A DNA stretch of 64,000 nucleotides from Clostridium chauvoei. GTDB lineage: Bacteria > Bacillota > Clostridia > Clostridiales > Clostridiaceae. The DNA lies in the NCBI RefSeq assembly GCF_002327185.1, contig NZ_CP018624.1, positions 1,240,001-1,304,000 of the forward strand, in the 5' to 3' direction. The position numbers and the translations under genes were made by a program. A model generated the notes under the pieces. That model saw only the letters and a list, made by a program, of their open reading frames with translations. It was not told where the DNA came from and did not search any database. Shown piece after piece: positions 36,320 through 45,108 of this stretch (its first letter is position 1; each line of letters opens with the position of its first letter).

Positions 36320-36375
36320 AATAATTCCTCCTAATTTATATAGTATATTATTCCAAAACTTCCAACTGTTAATAC

Positions 36376-36420
36376 AAAAAACAGTAGATAGTTTTGTTTT
36401 TACACAAAACTATCTACTGT
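36376..36420 (-). terminator. Inward-facing terminator at the transposase 5' end, IS copy 1
   Basis: ACAGTAGATAGTTTTG and its exact complement (16 bp) are followed on the minus strand by T6. It overlaps the terminal repeat and would stop csp operon transcription before it enters the transposase. Confidence 0.8.
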
Positions 36421-36431
36421 CTCTTTTTCGT

Positions 36432-38144
36432 TTATTTAATATTTTGAAATAATGTTAACATATCTAATTTACCATACCCCCATTCAGGGTTTGGATATAC
36501 ATCTCCAGGTCGTTTTCTTACTCCTCTCATAAAATAAGTTATCATCTTTTGAGCATTTATAATTTTATCATTTCCATCTACGATTCCCCATTGAAGTAAT
36601 AATGAACATGCCCCTGCTGTAATTGCTGATGAAGCACTACTTCCAGAAACATATATTATTTCACTATTTTTCCCAATGGTCTTAATTTTATCTCCTCCAA
36701 CAGTCATTATTGGTTCTGTATTTTGTCCATACCCTATCCATTGCTCTCCTCTACCAGAGTAACCATTTATAGTATTATTATTTTGATTATACCAAGAATT
36801 AACTATTATATATCTAGACATTCCTGGTATTGTCATTGTTAAATATGGATTAGAAGATATAAAACTTGTTCCTTCTTGTAAAATACTTTCAGGAGGTAAC
36901 CACGCATTAAACTCTCCATTTAATATATAATCTCCTCTAACCTTAAATCTCCATATTCCTGGTTTTAAATCTTCTAATACAACTCTTATTATTTCATCTC
37001 CTGTTAATTCATCAGGCCAATAATAATAAACTTTTAAATTTGTATTTTCAAATACAAATTTACTTTCTATAGTTCCTCTTGTTGTTATTGGTAATATCCC
37101 TGTACTTTCCCCTGATGGAGATATTACGTTTAACGATACTCTACTTGGCTTTTTTACCCATATATCAAAGTATATATTTCTTTGTTTTTCCCCTATTAGA
37201 AGTTCTATTATTTGAGTATCTAAAGGTTTATGTATTTTTCCATTTACATGTCCTCCAAATATCCCTTGATTGCCTGTACCAGTTACTACTACTGTTCCTC
37301 TAGTTTGTGATATTAAATCTATATATTTCTCTATTACAGTATTTCCTGTATGACTTCCTTCTGTACTTCCAAGTGGTATATATATTACTAGCGGCTTTTT
37401 TAAAATACGACTTTTTTCCACTATAAATTGTATTCCTTCTAATATTTCACTTACGCTATATATTATATTATTAGTACCAAACCATTTTTGAGCCTTTATA
37501 TTTTCTTTAAGTTTTACAATTATATAATTACATTTATATGCAACACTTTCTATATTTCTATTTTCTAGTCTTCCTCCTACTATTGCCGCCATACTTGTTC
37601 CATGTCCATATTGATCTTTTGATTTAACAATTTCATAAGGATTCTTTCCTTCAGATTTTGCCTTTATTGCACTATTTATATCTTCTTTTGAATAAACTAC
37701 TCCATATTCAAAATTATTTTTTTCATCTATAATACTTTTATCAAAAATATATTCTATCCTAGACATCCCATTTTCATCTAAAAATGCTTCGTCTAAATAA
37801 TTTATTCCAGTATCTAATATTGCAACTATAGTTCCTTCTCCATTTAATTTCAAATAATCTCCTGATTGAACCTGTGGAATAAAAGCTGTAGATATAGCTG
37901 ATACATCTTCTAATACATATACACTATCAAATTCAAAATATGTTATTGTATTTAAGTTATTAATTAAATTCATTAAATCTTTTTGTTTTACATATACAAC
38001 TCCATATCTATCATTTATAACTCTCCCACATACATCATCTATTTTTGATATTTCATCAATAAAATCACCTTGATATTCTACTATTATCTTCATATATTCA
38101 GGATCTTCATCAAATTTTTTACAGGCCTCACTTTTTAAATACAA
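36432..38144 (-). CDS. Csp-type subtilisin-like germination protease (intact triad)
   Basis: A 570-residue S8 protease of the clostridial Csp family, which activates cortex hydrolase SleC in germinating spores. A prodomain (residues 1-100) precedes a subtilase with Asp111 (AILDTGINYLD), His181 (YGHGTSMAAI), oxyanion Asn in TGTGNQG and Ser503 (VSGSSASSAITAG). A large jelly-roll insert sits at about residues 310-425. It starts with TTG at 38142-38144 behind GAGGTGATATT, 16 bp after the upstream csp gene. Its stop lies 8 bp (exactly the target duplication) from IS copy 1. Confidence 0.88.
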   Translation of the reverse strand: MYLKSEACKKFDEDPEYMKIIVEYQGDFIDEISKIDDVCGRVINDRYGVVYVKQKDLMNLINNLNTITYFEFDSVYVLEDVSAISTAFIPQVQSGDYLKLNGEGTIVAILDTGINYLDEAFLDENGMSRIEYIFDKSIIDEKNNFEYGVVYSKEDINSAIKAKSEGKNPYEIVKSKDQYGHGTSMAAIVGGRLENRNIESVAYKCNYIIVKLKENIKAQKWFGTNNIIYSVSEILEGIQFIVEKSRILKKPLVIYIPLGSTEGSHTGNTVIEKYIDLISQTRGTVVVTGTGNQGIFGGHVNGKIHKPLDTQIIELLIGEKQRNIYFDIWVKKPSRVSLNVISPSGESTGILPITTRGTIESKFVFENTNLKVYYYWPDELTGDEIIRVVLEDLKPGIWRFKVRGDYILNGEFNAWLPPESILQEGTSFISSNPYLTMTIPGMSRYIIVNSWYNQNNNTINGYSGRGEQWIGYGQNTEPIMTVGGDKIKTIGKNSEIIYVSGSSASSAITAGACSLLLQWGIVDGNDKIINAQKMITYFMRGVRKRPGDVYPNPEWGYGKLDMLTLFQNIK

Positions 38145-38160
38145 AATATCACCTCAATTT

Positions 38161-39882
38161 CTATTGTGGTTTTCCTGCTGCTATTTGTTTAAAAACTCCT
38201 TCAAAATCTAAAATTCCATATCCCCAATTTTGATTAGGATAATCATCTCCTTGTCTTTTTCTACATCCTGAAATTAAATATGTTCTTATTTTTTCATTAG
38301 TTATACTTATATCATTTTTATATATAATTCCCCATTCTAATAATAATCCACAAGCACCTGCGGTAATAGCTGCTGCAACACAGCTTCCTGAAATATAATT
38401 TACTCCTCCACCAGGTTTTATTACAGCTTGTCCAATGCCTCCTGCTACTAAGTCTGGTTTTATTAGTTCATCTTGGGTATATCCCTTACCAGATTCACTT
38501 AATATAGATATGTTTTCTTGGTTATAATATCCAACGCTTATTACAGCTCTTGTTGTTGAAGGAATAACTAAAGTTGTAAAAGGATTAGAATTTAAAAACT
38601 TAGTCCCTTCTGGTATAAATTCTTTCACTGGTAGCCAAACATCATATCTTCCATCATCTATATATTCTCCTTTCAGTATAAAACTCCATACTCCAATCTT
38701 TATATCCTTAAAAACTATTTTTATATTTTCATCTCCACTAATTTCATCTGGTGATATATATTGTATTGAAACTAAAGTATTTTCATAAACAAATTTAAAA
38801 TTTTGCTTATTTCCTACATCTATTGGTACATTCCCTATTTCCTCACCCGAAGGGGCTACTATATTTATGGACATAAGATTAGGTCTTCTTACCCATACAT
38901 CTATATCTAATTCACTTTGTACTCTACTAATTTTAAAATCAACCCGACTAGTTAAATATTTTTGTGACACTTTCCCTGATGCATGAAGTTCTGATGAACC
39001 TTGATTTCCTGTTCCAGTAACAATAACTACCCCTCTATCAGAGGATATTCTTTCAATATATTGCTCCACAACACTACTTCCAGAATGTGAACTACTATTA
39101 CTTCCTAAAGCTATTAACATAACTATAGGTTTTATTAATTCTTTAGCCTTTTTTAAAAGATACATCATTGCTACAATAATATTGGAATCGCTATATACTG
39201 GTATATTTGTAATTCCATTTGATTTTAATATTTCTTTATAAACTTCATTTTCTTTTAATTTTACTATTGCAAAAGTACAGTTACTCATTACTCCTTTTAC
39301 TTCTATATTATTTCCTTTTGCCCCTATTATACTTGCCATAGCAGTACCATGACCATTTGTATCCTTAGTTGGTACTAAACTATACGGATCTTTACCCTCT
39401 TTAGATAATTTTATTGCATTATTAATTTCGTCTTTTGAATATTCACTTCCAAAAACTAAGTTGTTTGGCTTATTTGGTTTTATATTTTGATCCCATATAT
39501 ATTCAATTCTTGTAGTATCATCTTCCCTTATAAATTCACTATTTAAATAATCTATTCCTGTATCTATTATCCCAACTAAAACTCCTGACCCATTTAAATT
39601 AATATAAGGATTCTGTATTATACCTTGAAAATTTCCTGCCTCTATTGGTGCTAAAGCCTGTAAAGCAAATAAACTTCTAGGTGCAGCATATATAATAAAA
39701 TCATTATCTTTAATTAATTCCTCATATCTGTCCTTTTCTACTGCTACTAATGCAAAATTTCTATCTATTACTTTTCCGTAAGCATAAGAAATGTCCTTAA
39801 TTTTATTATCAAAGTCTCCTGTATATTCAACTATAAAATTTTCATAATTAGGATTGTAAAAAAAATCTTCTTTATCAATCAC
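38161..39882 (-). CDS. Csp-type subtilisin-like protein with Cys at the catalytic Ser position
   Basis: A 573-residue Csp-family protein, paralogous to the downstream gene over its whole length (prodomain, subtilase, jelly-roll insert). Asp107 (GIIDTGIDYLN), His178 (NGHGTAMASI) and Asn of the oxyanion hole are kept, but the nucleophile position is Cys501 in ISGSCVAAAITAG. The TGT codon is clear at about 38378-38380. In C. difficile the paralogue CspC is a degenerate protease that acts in bile-salt germinant sensing. This may be a comparable pseudoprotease or a thiol variant. The start is GTG behind AGGAGTGTTTTTAGA. First gene of the two-gene operon. Confidence 0.88.
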   Translation of the reverse strand: MIDKEDFFYNPNYENFIVEYTGDFDNKIKDISYAYGKVIDRNFALVAVEKDRYEELIKDNDFIIYAAPRSLFALQALAPIEAGNFQGIIQNPYINLNGSGVLVGIIDTGIDYLNSEFIREDDTTRIEYIWDQNIKPNKPNNLVFGSEYSKDEINNAIKLSKEGKDPYSLVPTKDTNGHGTAMASIIGAKGNNIEVKGVMSNCTFAIVKLKENEVYKEILKSNGITNIPVYSDSNIIVAMMYLLKKAKELIKPIVMLIALGSNSSSHSGSSVVEQYIERISSDRGVVIVTGTGNQGSSELHASGKVSQKYLTSRVDFKISRVQSELDIDVWVRRPNLMSINIVAPSGEEIGNVPIDVGNKQNFKFVYENTLVSIQYISPDEISGDENIKIVFKDIKIGVWSFILKGEYIDDGRYDVWLPVKEFIPEGTKFLNSNPFTTLVIPSTTRAVISVGYYNQENISILSESGKGYTQDELIKPDLVAGGIGQAVIKPGGGVNYISGSCVAAAITAGACGLLLEWGIIYKNDISITNEKIRTYLISGCRKRQGDDYPNQNWGYGILDFEGVFKQIAAGKPQ

Positions 39883-40046
39883 TCTAAAAACACTCCTATT
39901 TTATTAATTGTTATATATTTTATGCTTACATAGACTATATATTGTATAATAATTCATTAAATATTTTAAAAAAAAATATTTAATTTATTAACATTTTCTA
40001 TTTATTTTGCATAATACAGTAAGAGTAATTTAAAAAGGAGTAATTT

Positions 40047-40349
40047 ATGAAAAAAAATTTAAAAATTCTTAAATGGGTAACTGGAGGAATTGAAGCTTTC
40101 CTTGCTATTCCAGTTATAGGTGGATCCTTTATTGTTAGTCTGTTATGGATTCCACTTGCAGTAATGCTTGCTTTACACATAACTATATTAGTTTTCTGTA
40201 AAAAAGAAAACCTTCCTATAACAGGAAACATATTAGGTATAATTGCTTCTGCTTTAGGTTGGGTACCTATTGTCGGATGGATACTTCATATCCTTACAGC
40301 TATATTTGTAATGATAGAGGCTTCTAAAATAGAAGTTGTAGAAGAATAA
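40047..40349 (+). CDS. Small hydrophobic membrane protein (100 aa)
   Basis: A protein with three predicted membrane helices (about residues 14-34, 35-52 and 66-92) and short basic N-terminus MKKNLKILKW. Family not recognised. It is divergent from the csp operon with a short shared upstream region. RBS AAAGGAG. A weak hairpin (AGACAAGTAG/CTGCTTGTCT, 40357-40382) follows and may be its terminator. Confidence 0.7.
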   Translation: MKKNLKILKWVTGGIEAFLAIPVIGGSFIVSLLWIPLAVMLALHITILVFCKKENLPITGNILGIIASALGWVPIVGWILHILTAIFVMIEASKIEVVEE

Positions 40350-40726
40350 TAAAAAAAGACAAGTAGTTAATCTGCTTGTCTAATAATATTTTCTTTAACC
40401 AATTTAACTTAATAGTATTAATAGCTAATTTAATTTTAATTATTAAGAATAATAACTTTATAAATGCTTATAATACAATCATTAGTGATTATTTTGATCA
40501 TTAAAATCTAATTATCTAGCAAGTCTCTACAATTCACTTTTTACCATTTTTGCATACGTTTAATTAATTAAATCAAAATAATAAATATTAATTTATATTA
40601 TTTTGCTAAAATTTATGCATTATTCGTCAAAAAATTTGTATGTTTTTAAGTGTTTATGATATAATAATCACGCACTTTAAGTGTGGGTGGGAGAGGGCTA
40701 TAAAAGAAAGATAGGTTTAAGAAAGG
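40350..40726 (+). promoter_or_regulatory. Upstream region and promoter of the NCS2 permease gene
   Basis: A 377-bp gap. After a weak hairpin it is very AT-rich. A likely promoter lies at TTGTAT (about 40637) and TATAAT (about 40661) with an 18-bp spacer. The leader of about 60 nt contains a short hairpin (CACGCACTTTAAGTGTG) and GGGAGAGGG, then AAGAAAGG directly adjoining the ATG, an unusually tight binding site. I looked for a purine riboswitch core and did not find a convincing one. Confidence 0.45.
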
Positions 40727-42019
40727 ATGGAAAAATTATTCAAATTAAAAGAACATGGTGTTAACGTTAAGACTGAGGCAATAGCTGCCTTTACGTCATT
40801 TTTTGCAGCAGTTTATATAATTGTTGTAAATGCAAGTATATTAAGTGATGGAGGTATACCAATGGAGCCTCTTATAATCGCTACTGTATTAGCTTCTCTT
40901 TTTGGATGTTTATTAGTAGCATTTATAAGTAATACTCCTCTTATAGTAATGCCTGGTATGGGTATAAATGCTTTATTTACTTATACAATAGTAAATACAC
41001 TAGGATTAACTTTTTATCAAGCATTAGGTGCAGTTTTTGTTGCTGGTATATTATTTGTTGTAATCGCTTTAACACCATTAGCTAAAATACTTACAGAAGC
41101 GATACCTGCTTCTTTAAAAGAAGCAATTACTGTTGGTATAGGACTTTTTATTACTTTTATAGGATTACACAAAGCTGGAATTGTAGTTGCAAGTGATAGT
41201 ACATTAGTTAAGTTAGGAGATATTACAAGCCCAGAGGTACTTGCTTTTATCATAATAATGATAATTACTTTAATTTTATTCTTAAAAAATGTACCTGGAG
41301 CATTTTTAATATCAATTATCCTTGGAACTTTAATCTCAATAGGTTTTGGAATTGTAGATCTTTCAAGTATTTCTTTTTCATTACCTGATTTTAATGCTTA
41401 TAAAGATATTTTCTTTAGCATGGATTTTTCAGCTATAGCTACTCCAACATTTTGGGTTGCTACATTCTCACTAACTTTAGTGTTAGTTTTTGAAAACATA
41501 GGACTTTTACATGGTCAAGTTTCAGGTATGTTAAAAAGACCTGAAGAAACTCCAAAAGCACTACATTCGGTTGCTTACTCTGTAATCGGTTGTGGAATAT
41601 TTGGAACTAGTCCAAATGTTTCAACTGTTGAAGGTGCTGCTGGTATCGCCGCAGGGGGAAAAACAGGATTAACATCACTTATAACAGGTCTATTATTTTT
41701 ATTATCTTTATTCTTTATTCCATTTATAAAAATAATACCAAACGCTGCTATATCTCCGATACTTATAATTATCGGATGTTTAATGTCTCAAAACTTAAAG
41801 AATTTAAATTTTGATGACTTAACTGAGCTATTCCCTGCTTTTGTTACTATAGTATTAATTCCTTTAACATATAGTATTGTAGATGGGATTGCATTTGGAT
41901 TTATACTATATCCTATATGTAAGTTATGTACTAAAAAGGGCAAAGATGTGTCTGTTGCAATGTATGTTGTATCAGCTATATTCCTTGTTTACTTCATACT
42001 TCATGGTATGCAACATTAA
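40727..42019 (+). CDS. NCS2 family purine permease (AzgA-like)
   Basis: A 430-residue permease with about twelve to fourteen helices. The start, MEKLFKLKEHGVNVKTE, and MPGMGINALFTY and GTSPNVSTVEGAAGIAAGGKTG match the AzgA branch (hypoxanthine, guanine, adenine) of NCS2. The family's helix-3 and helix-10 signatures are visible. It takes up purine bases. No purine salvage genes adjoin. A very long terminator hairpin follows. Confidence 0.9.
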   Translation: MEKLFKLKEHGVNVKTEAIAAFTSFFAAVYIIVVNASILSDGGIPMEPLIIATVLASLFGCLLVAFISNTPLIVMPGMGINALFTYTIVNTLGLTFYQALGAVFVAGILFVVIALTPLAKILTEAIPASLKEAITVGIGLFITFIGLHKAGIVVASDSTLVKLGDITSPEVLAFIIIMIITLILFLKNVPGAFLISIILGTLISIGFGIVDLSSISFSLPDFNAYKDIFFSMDFSAIATPTFWVATFSLTLVLVFENIGLLHGQVSGMLKRPEETPKALHSVAYSVIGCGIFGTSPNVSTVEGAAGIAAGGKTGLTSLITGLLFLLSLFFIPFIKIIPNAAISPILIIIGCLMSQNLKNLNFDDLTELFPAFVTIVLIPLTYSIVDGIAFGFILYPICKLCTKKGKDVSVAMYVVSAIFLVYFILHGMQH

Positions 42020-42032
42020 TATATTTTAATAT

Positions 42033-42095
42033 AAAGGATGTCCACAAACTACCTCTGTCAATTAGACAGATACGTAGTTTGTGGACATCCTTTTA
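42033..42095 (+). terminator. Long terminator hairpin after the NCS2 gene
   Basis: AAAGGATGTCCACAAACTAC and its exact complement form a perfect 20-bp stem, with an inner TCTGTC/GACAGA hairpin in the loop, followed by TTTT. It is longer than usual for a terminator. Confidence 0.75.
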
Positions 42096-42127
42096 AATTA
42101 TAATAATTTAAAGCTATTAACTAATAA

Positions 42128-42166
42128 AACCACCTTAAATATATTCTAACTATATTTAAGGTGGTT
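42128..42166 (-). terminator. Terminator of the chemoreceptor gene
   Basis: AACCACCTTAAATATA and its complement make a perfect 16-bp stem; on the minus strand it is followed by TTATT. It ends transcription from the convergent gene at 42202. Confidence 0.7.
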
Positions 42167-42201
42167 AATAAAATTTCTACAATTTATTAAAAGAAAATCT
42201 T

Positions 42202-43701
42202 TTAAATTTGATTCGATATTTTAAATAGTGTTTCAATAGTCATTTCTAAAGAAATTATTCCAGGCTTGTCCTTTCTTTTTATATGCATATATAAATTTGT
42301 TTCACCAGTATCTTCTCTCTTAGATAATGGATATATCTTAAATATATCTGTACTATTAAAAAATAATTTTGCAGCTTTATTTATCTTAAATAAATTAAAA
42401 TCAACTTCTCCACTTTCAGAACTTAATTCAAAGAATCCATTTTTATCAATATAATAAATTCCTTCTGCTCCTATTTTATTAGCATAACTTTTTAAGGATT
42501 GTTTATCTTTTTTTAGTTCAGTATTATATATTTCTATACATATATCTTCTAATTTCTTTCTAACATCCTTGCCTATAGCTAACTCAACAAGAATGTCGCA
42601 ATTATTTATTAATTCTTCTGTAACTACTTGGAATCCATCTAAAATAGTGGCTTGAGAATCTATCTCTTTTACTACTGCTTCTACTGAGTCAAGAGTTGTA
42701 TAATGTGCTCCCTTTAAATCATTTGATACATTTTCTATTTCATTAGCCATCTTTAGTATCTCTAATGAATTTTCTTTTATATCTGTTATTTTATTTTTCA
42801 AACCACTATTACTATTTATTATTGATTCAAAAGAATTACTTAACATAGACACTGATTCTGCTGTCTCTCCCATTGCTGAATCTGTTTCTTTTGAGTTTTT
42901 ATTTAATTTATCTAATTCGCTTTTCATTAAATTTAATTGCTCACTTATATTAGAACTAAATGTTTTTGAAAGTTCCGATAAACTTTTAATTTCCCTAGCA
43001 ACTACAGCAAACCCCTTTCCCTGTTCTCCTGCTCTTGCAGCTTCAATACTTGCATTAAGTGACAATAAATTAGTTTGATTAGCTATTTCATTTATATTAG
43101 AGGTAAACCCATATATTTTATCAAAGGAATTTGTTAGTTCGATACACGTATATAATACTTCTTTATAATATACCTTTAAATCACTAACTCTTTTCTCTAC
43201 ATTAGTTAAAACCCTATTTTGATCTTCAATAGTTTTTTCACTAAACTCTGAACTTAATTTTGCTTCTTCTAATAATTTATCCATTATACTAATTTTATTT
43301 TTAATATCTTTACAAGAATTATCTAAATTATTTACACTACAATTATTTTCTTCAGTTAACCCAAGTATTACTCCTGAAGATTCTTTTACTTGATTAGAAA
43401 TATTACTTAAGCTTTTATGTGACATAAATATCTCTTTCCCTGTCTTATTAAGGTTTAATACAGATTTTCTAAGGGTCTTTCTGTCTTTGCTATCATCTAA
43501 TTTAATAGCATTTCTATTTTCAGTATTTTCTTTTATTTTATAAGTTTTATAATTTAGATAAATTCCTAAAATAATTAAAATTAAAGCAAAGTTTAAAACA
43601 AAAATTGTATTAACTTTGAAAACCAATAGTATATTAGACATTATTAAAACTAATAACCAGTAGATAAATATTTTTTTACTTTTCATAAGCTTTTTATGCA
43701 A
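42202..43701 (-). CDS. Methyl-accepting chemotaxis protein with C-terminal sensor region
   Basis: A 499-residue chemoreceptor. Two N-terminal helices (about residues 10-50) with almost no extracellular loop are followed directly by the MCP signalling coiled coil, whose hairpin tip reads [31 protein letters not shown]. No HAMP domain or periplasmic sensor is visible. Instead a C-terminal region of about 150 residues ([19 protein letters not shown]) looks like a PAS- or Cache-like cytoplasmic sensor fold. So it should sense an internal signal. Transcribed alone. Confidence 0.85.
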   Translation of the reverse strand: MHKKLMKSKKIFIYWLLVLIMSNILLVFKVNTIFVLNFALILIILGIYLNYKTYKIKENTENRNAIKLDDSKDRKTLRKSVLNLNKTGKEIFMSHKSLSNISNQVKESSGVILGLTEENNCSVNNLDNSCKDIKNKISIMDKLLEEAKLSSEFSEKTIEDQNRVLTNVEKRVSDLKVYYKEVLYTCIELTNSFDKIYGFTSNINEIANQTNLLSLNASIEAARAGEQGKGFAVVAREIKSLSELSKTFSSNISEQLNLMKSELDKLNKNSKETDSAMGETAESVSMLSNSFESIINSNSGLKNKITDIKENSLEILKMANEIENVSNDLKGAHYTTLDSVEAVVKEIDSQATILDGFQVVTEELINNCDILVELAIGKDVRKKLEDICIEIYNTELKKDKQSLKSYANKIGAEGIYYIDKNGFFELSSESGEVDFNLFKINKAAKLFFNSTDIFKIYPLSKREDTGETNLYMHIKRKDKPGIISLEMTIETLFKISNQI

Positions 43702-43805
43702 AACTATTTTTACATATTTCCTCCATTCTTTTTAAATTTATATAAATTTATTATAGCATATTTTTAATATTTTTAAAACTTTATATAAAACATACTCATT
43801 ATATG

Positions 43806-44492
43806 TTAATAGTTTTTGCACTTTTTATTAGCTTCATCCATTCCTTTATAAATCTCATCACATTCTTCTCCAAGTTCAATAGCTCTTTTAAAACTTGTTA
43901 TGGCTTCACTATAATTTTTTATATTTAAATTATAAAATCCTAAGGATACATAAGCACTTCCGCAATTTTTATCTATTTCTAAAGCATTTTTTATATTTTT
44001 ATATCCTTCACTAGCGTTATCTAAATACCTTAATTGAATCCAAGAAAGTTTTGATAATATAAATGCTTTATCCTCTTTATTTAACTCATCGATAGTTAAT
44101 AATTTTTCTGCTATTTCTTCGGCTAAAATATAATTTTTCTCATATATACTTATATCAATTAAATATATGTTAGCAAAAAAACTTTTTTTATCTATGTTTA
44201 TTACTTCTTTAAAAGCTTTTTTACTTTCATCATATAAGTCCATATAAAATAAAGCTTCTCCAAGTAAGTTATATGCAAGTAAAGTATTTTCACAATTATT
44301 TTCTATTCCTCTTTTTATATATATAATAGCTTCTTTAAAATTATCTTTAGCCATATATGCTTCTCCAAGATATATTAATATATCTTCATTACTAGTATTA
44401 TTAAATTCTTCAATGCAAAAATTAATAGCTTTTTCAACATCCTCTTCTATAAATTCCTCATATTTATTTATAAAAACTTTATCTAATTTCAT
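43806..44492 (-). CDS. TPR-repeat protein (228 aa)
   Basis: A soluble helical protein with about five tetratricopeptide repeats. Repeat-consensus segments are ILIYLGEAYMAKDNFKEAI, TLLAYNLLGEALFYMDLYDE, and CGSAYVSLGFYNLNIKNYSE with ITSFKRAIELG. TPR arrays bind other proteins. It begins immediately after the stop of the 157-aa gene upstream (no intergenic base), so the two are coupled. Confidence 0.8.
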   Translation of the reverse strand: MKLDKVFINKYEEFIEEDVEKAINFCIEEFNNTSNEDILIYLGEAYMAKDNFKEAIIYIKRGIENNCENTLLAYNLLGEALFYMDLYDESKKAFKEVINIDKKSFFANIYLIDISIYEKNYILAEEIAEKLLTIDELNKEDKAFILSKLSWIQLRYLDNASEGYKNIKNALEIDKNCGSAYVSLGFYNLNIKNYSEAITSFKRAIELGEECDEIYKGMDEANKKCKNY

Positions 44493-44966
44493 TTATTCCT
44501 CCAAGATATTTTTAATAGGTTTTAACCTTCTAAAGGCTACATCTTTTTTTAATTCTAACGTCTTTGGATTTATTGTTATTTTAAATATATCTGGACAATT
44601 TTCCTCTCTCCATAATTTCATAAATTTAGGAGTAGCTTTTAAAATAGCATAATATTTTTCTTCAAAATCATCCCAAAACTCTAAAAATTCTAATTCGCTA
44701 TTTTCATCTACCTTTAATTCTTCTTTTTTTATATTATTAAAGATAGGTAAAAAAAATCTTAAAGGTATCTCATAATTATATCCTCTAGATATTTTCTTGC
44801 TTTCTAATAAAGGTCTCTTTAAAAATTTATATTTTTCTACTTCACTTTCTTTTATATAAAGTTTAAATATTGGTTGTTGTTTTTTATTTTTATCTATTTT
44901 TACTTTCACCATATTACTCATAATTTTACTTTCTATTTTCTCCCAATTTTCTTCTGTTTTCAACAA
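44493..44966 (-). CDS. Hypothetical protein (157 aa), coupled to TPR gene
   Basis: Not recognised. It is a soluble, Lys/Glu-rich protein with a Trp-containing C-terminal half (FWDDFEEKYY, KLWREENCPDIFKI). No membrane segment or metal motif is visible. Its stop adjoins the ATG of the TPR protein, which suggests a joint function. The start at 44966 lacks a strong binding site; a later Met is possible. Confidence 0.55.
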   Translation of the reverse strand: MLKTEENWEKIESKIMSNMVKVKIDKNKKQQPIFKLYIKESEVEKYKFLKRPLLESKKISRGYNYEIPLRFFLPIFNNIKKEELKVDENSELEFLEFWDDFEEKYYAILKATPKFMKLWREENCPDIFKITINPKTLELKKDVAFRRLKPIKNILEE

Positions 44967-45108
44967 TGTTATTATATCATATAATTTTTATCTATATAAT
45001 TAAAGAACATATATATACTAAATTAATATTAATTTCACTTATAAAAGCACTCTTTATATTTTTTTTACTATACTAATAACAAGTATTATTTTAAAAGGAA
45101 TTGATATT

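Larger units (their letters stand above)
34904..36423 (-). mobile_element. IS256-family insertion sequence, copy 1 (1,520 bp)
   Basis: The ends are imperfect inverted repeats: GAGAGAATAGATAATTCTGT on the left and, read inward, GAGACAGTAGATAGTTTTGT on the right (20 of the first 24 positions match). It is flanked by a perfect 8-bp target duplication, TTTTTCGT at 34896-34903 and 36424-36431. It contains a single transposase gene on the minus strand. A second copy of the same length with an identical protein lies inverted at 48321-49840. The insertion separates convergent sod and csp genes. Confidence 0.95.

Noticed and set aside
40350-40726. Purine riboswitch upstream of the NCS2 permease
   Set aside because: Only a GTCTCTAC-like piece is visible (near 40524); the rest of the conserved loop sequences and the P1 stem are not found.
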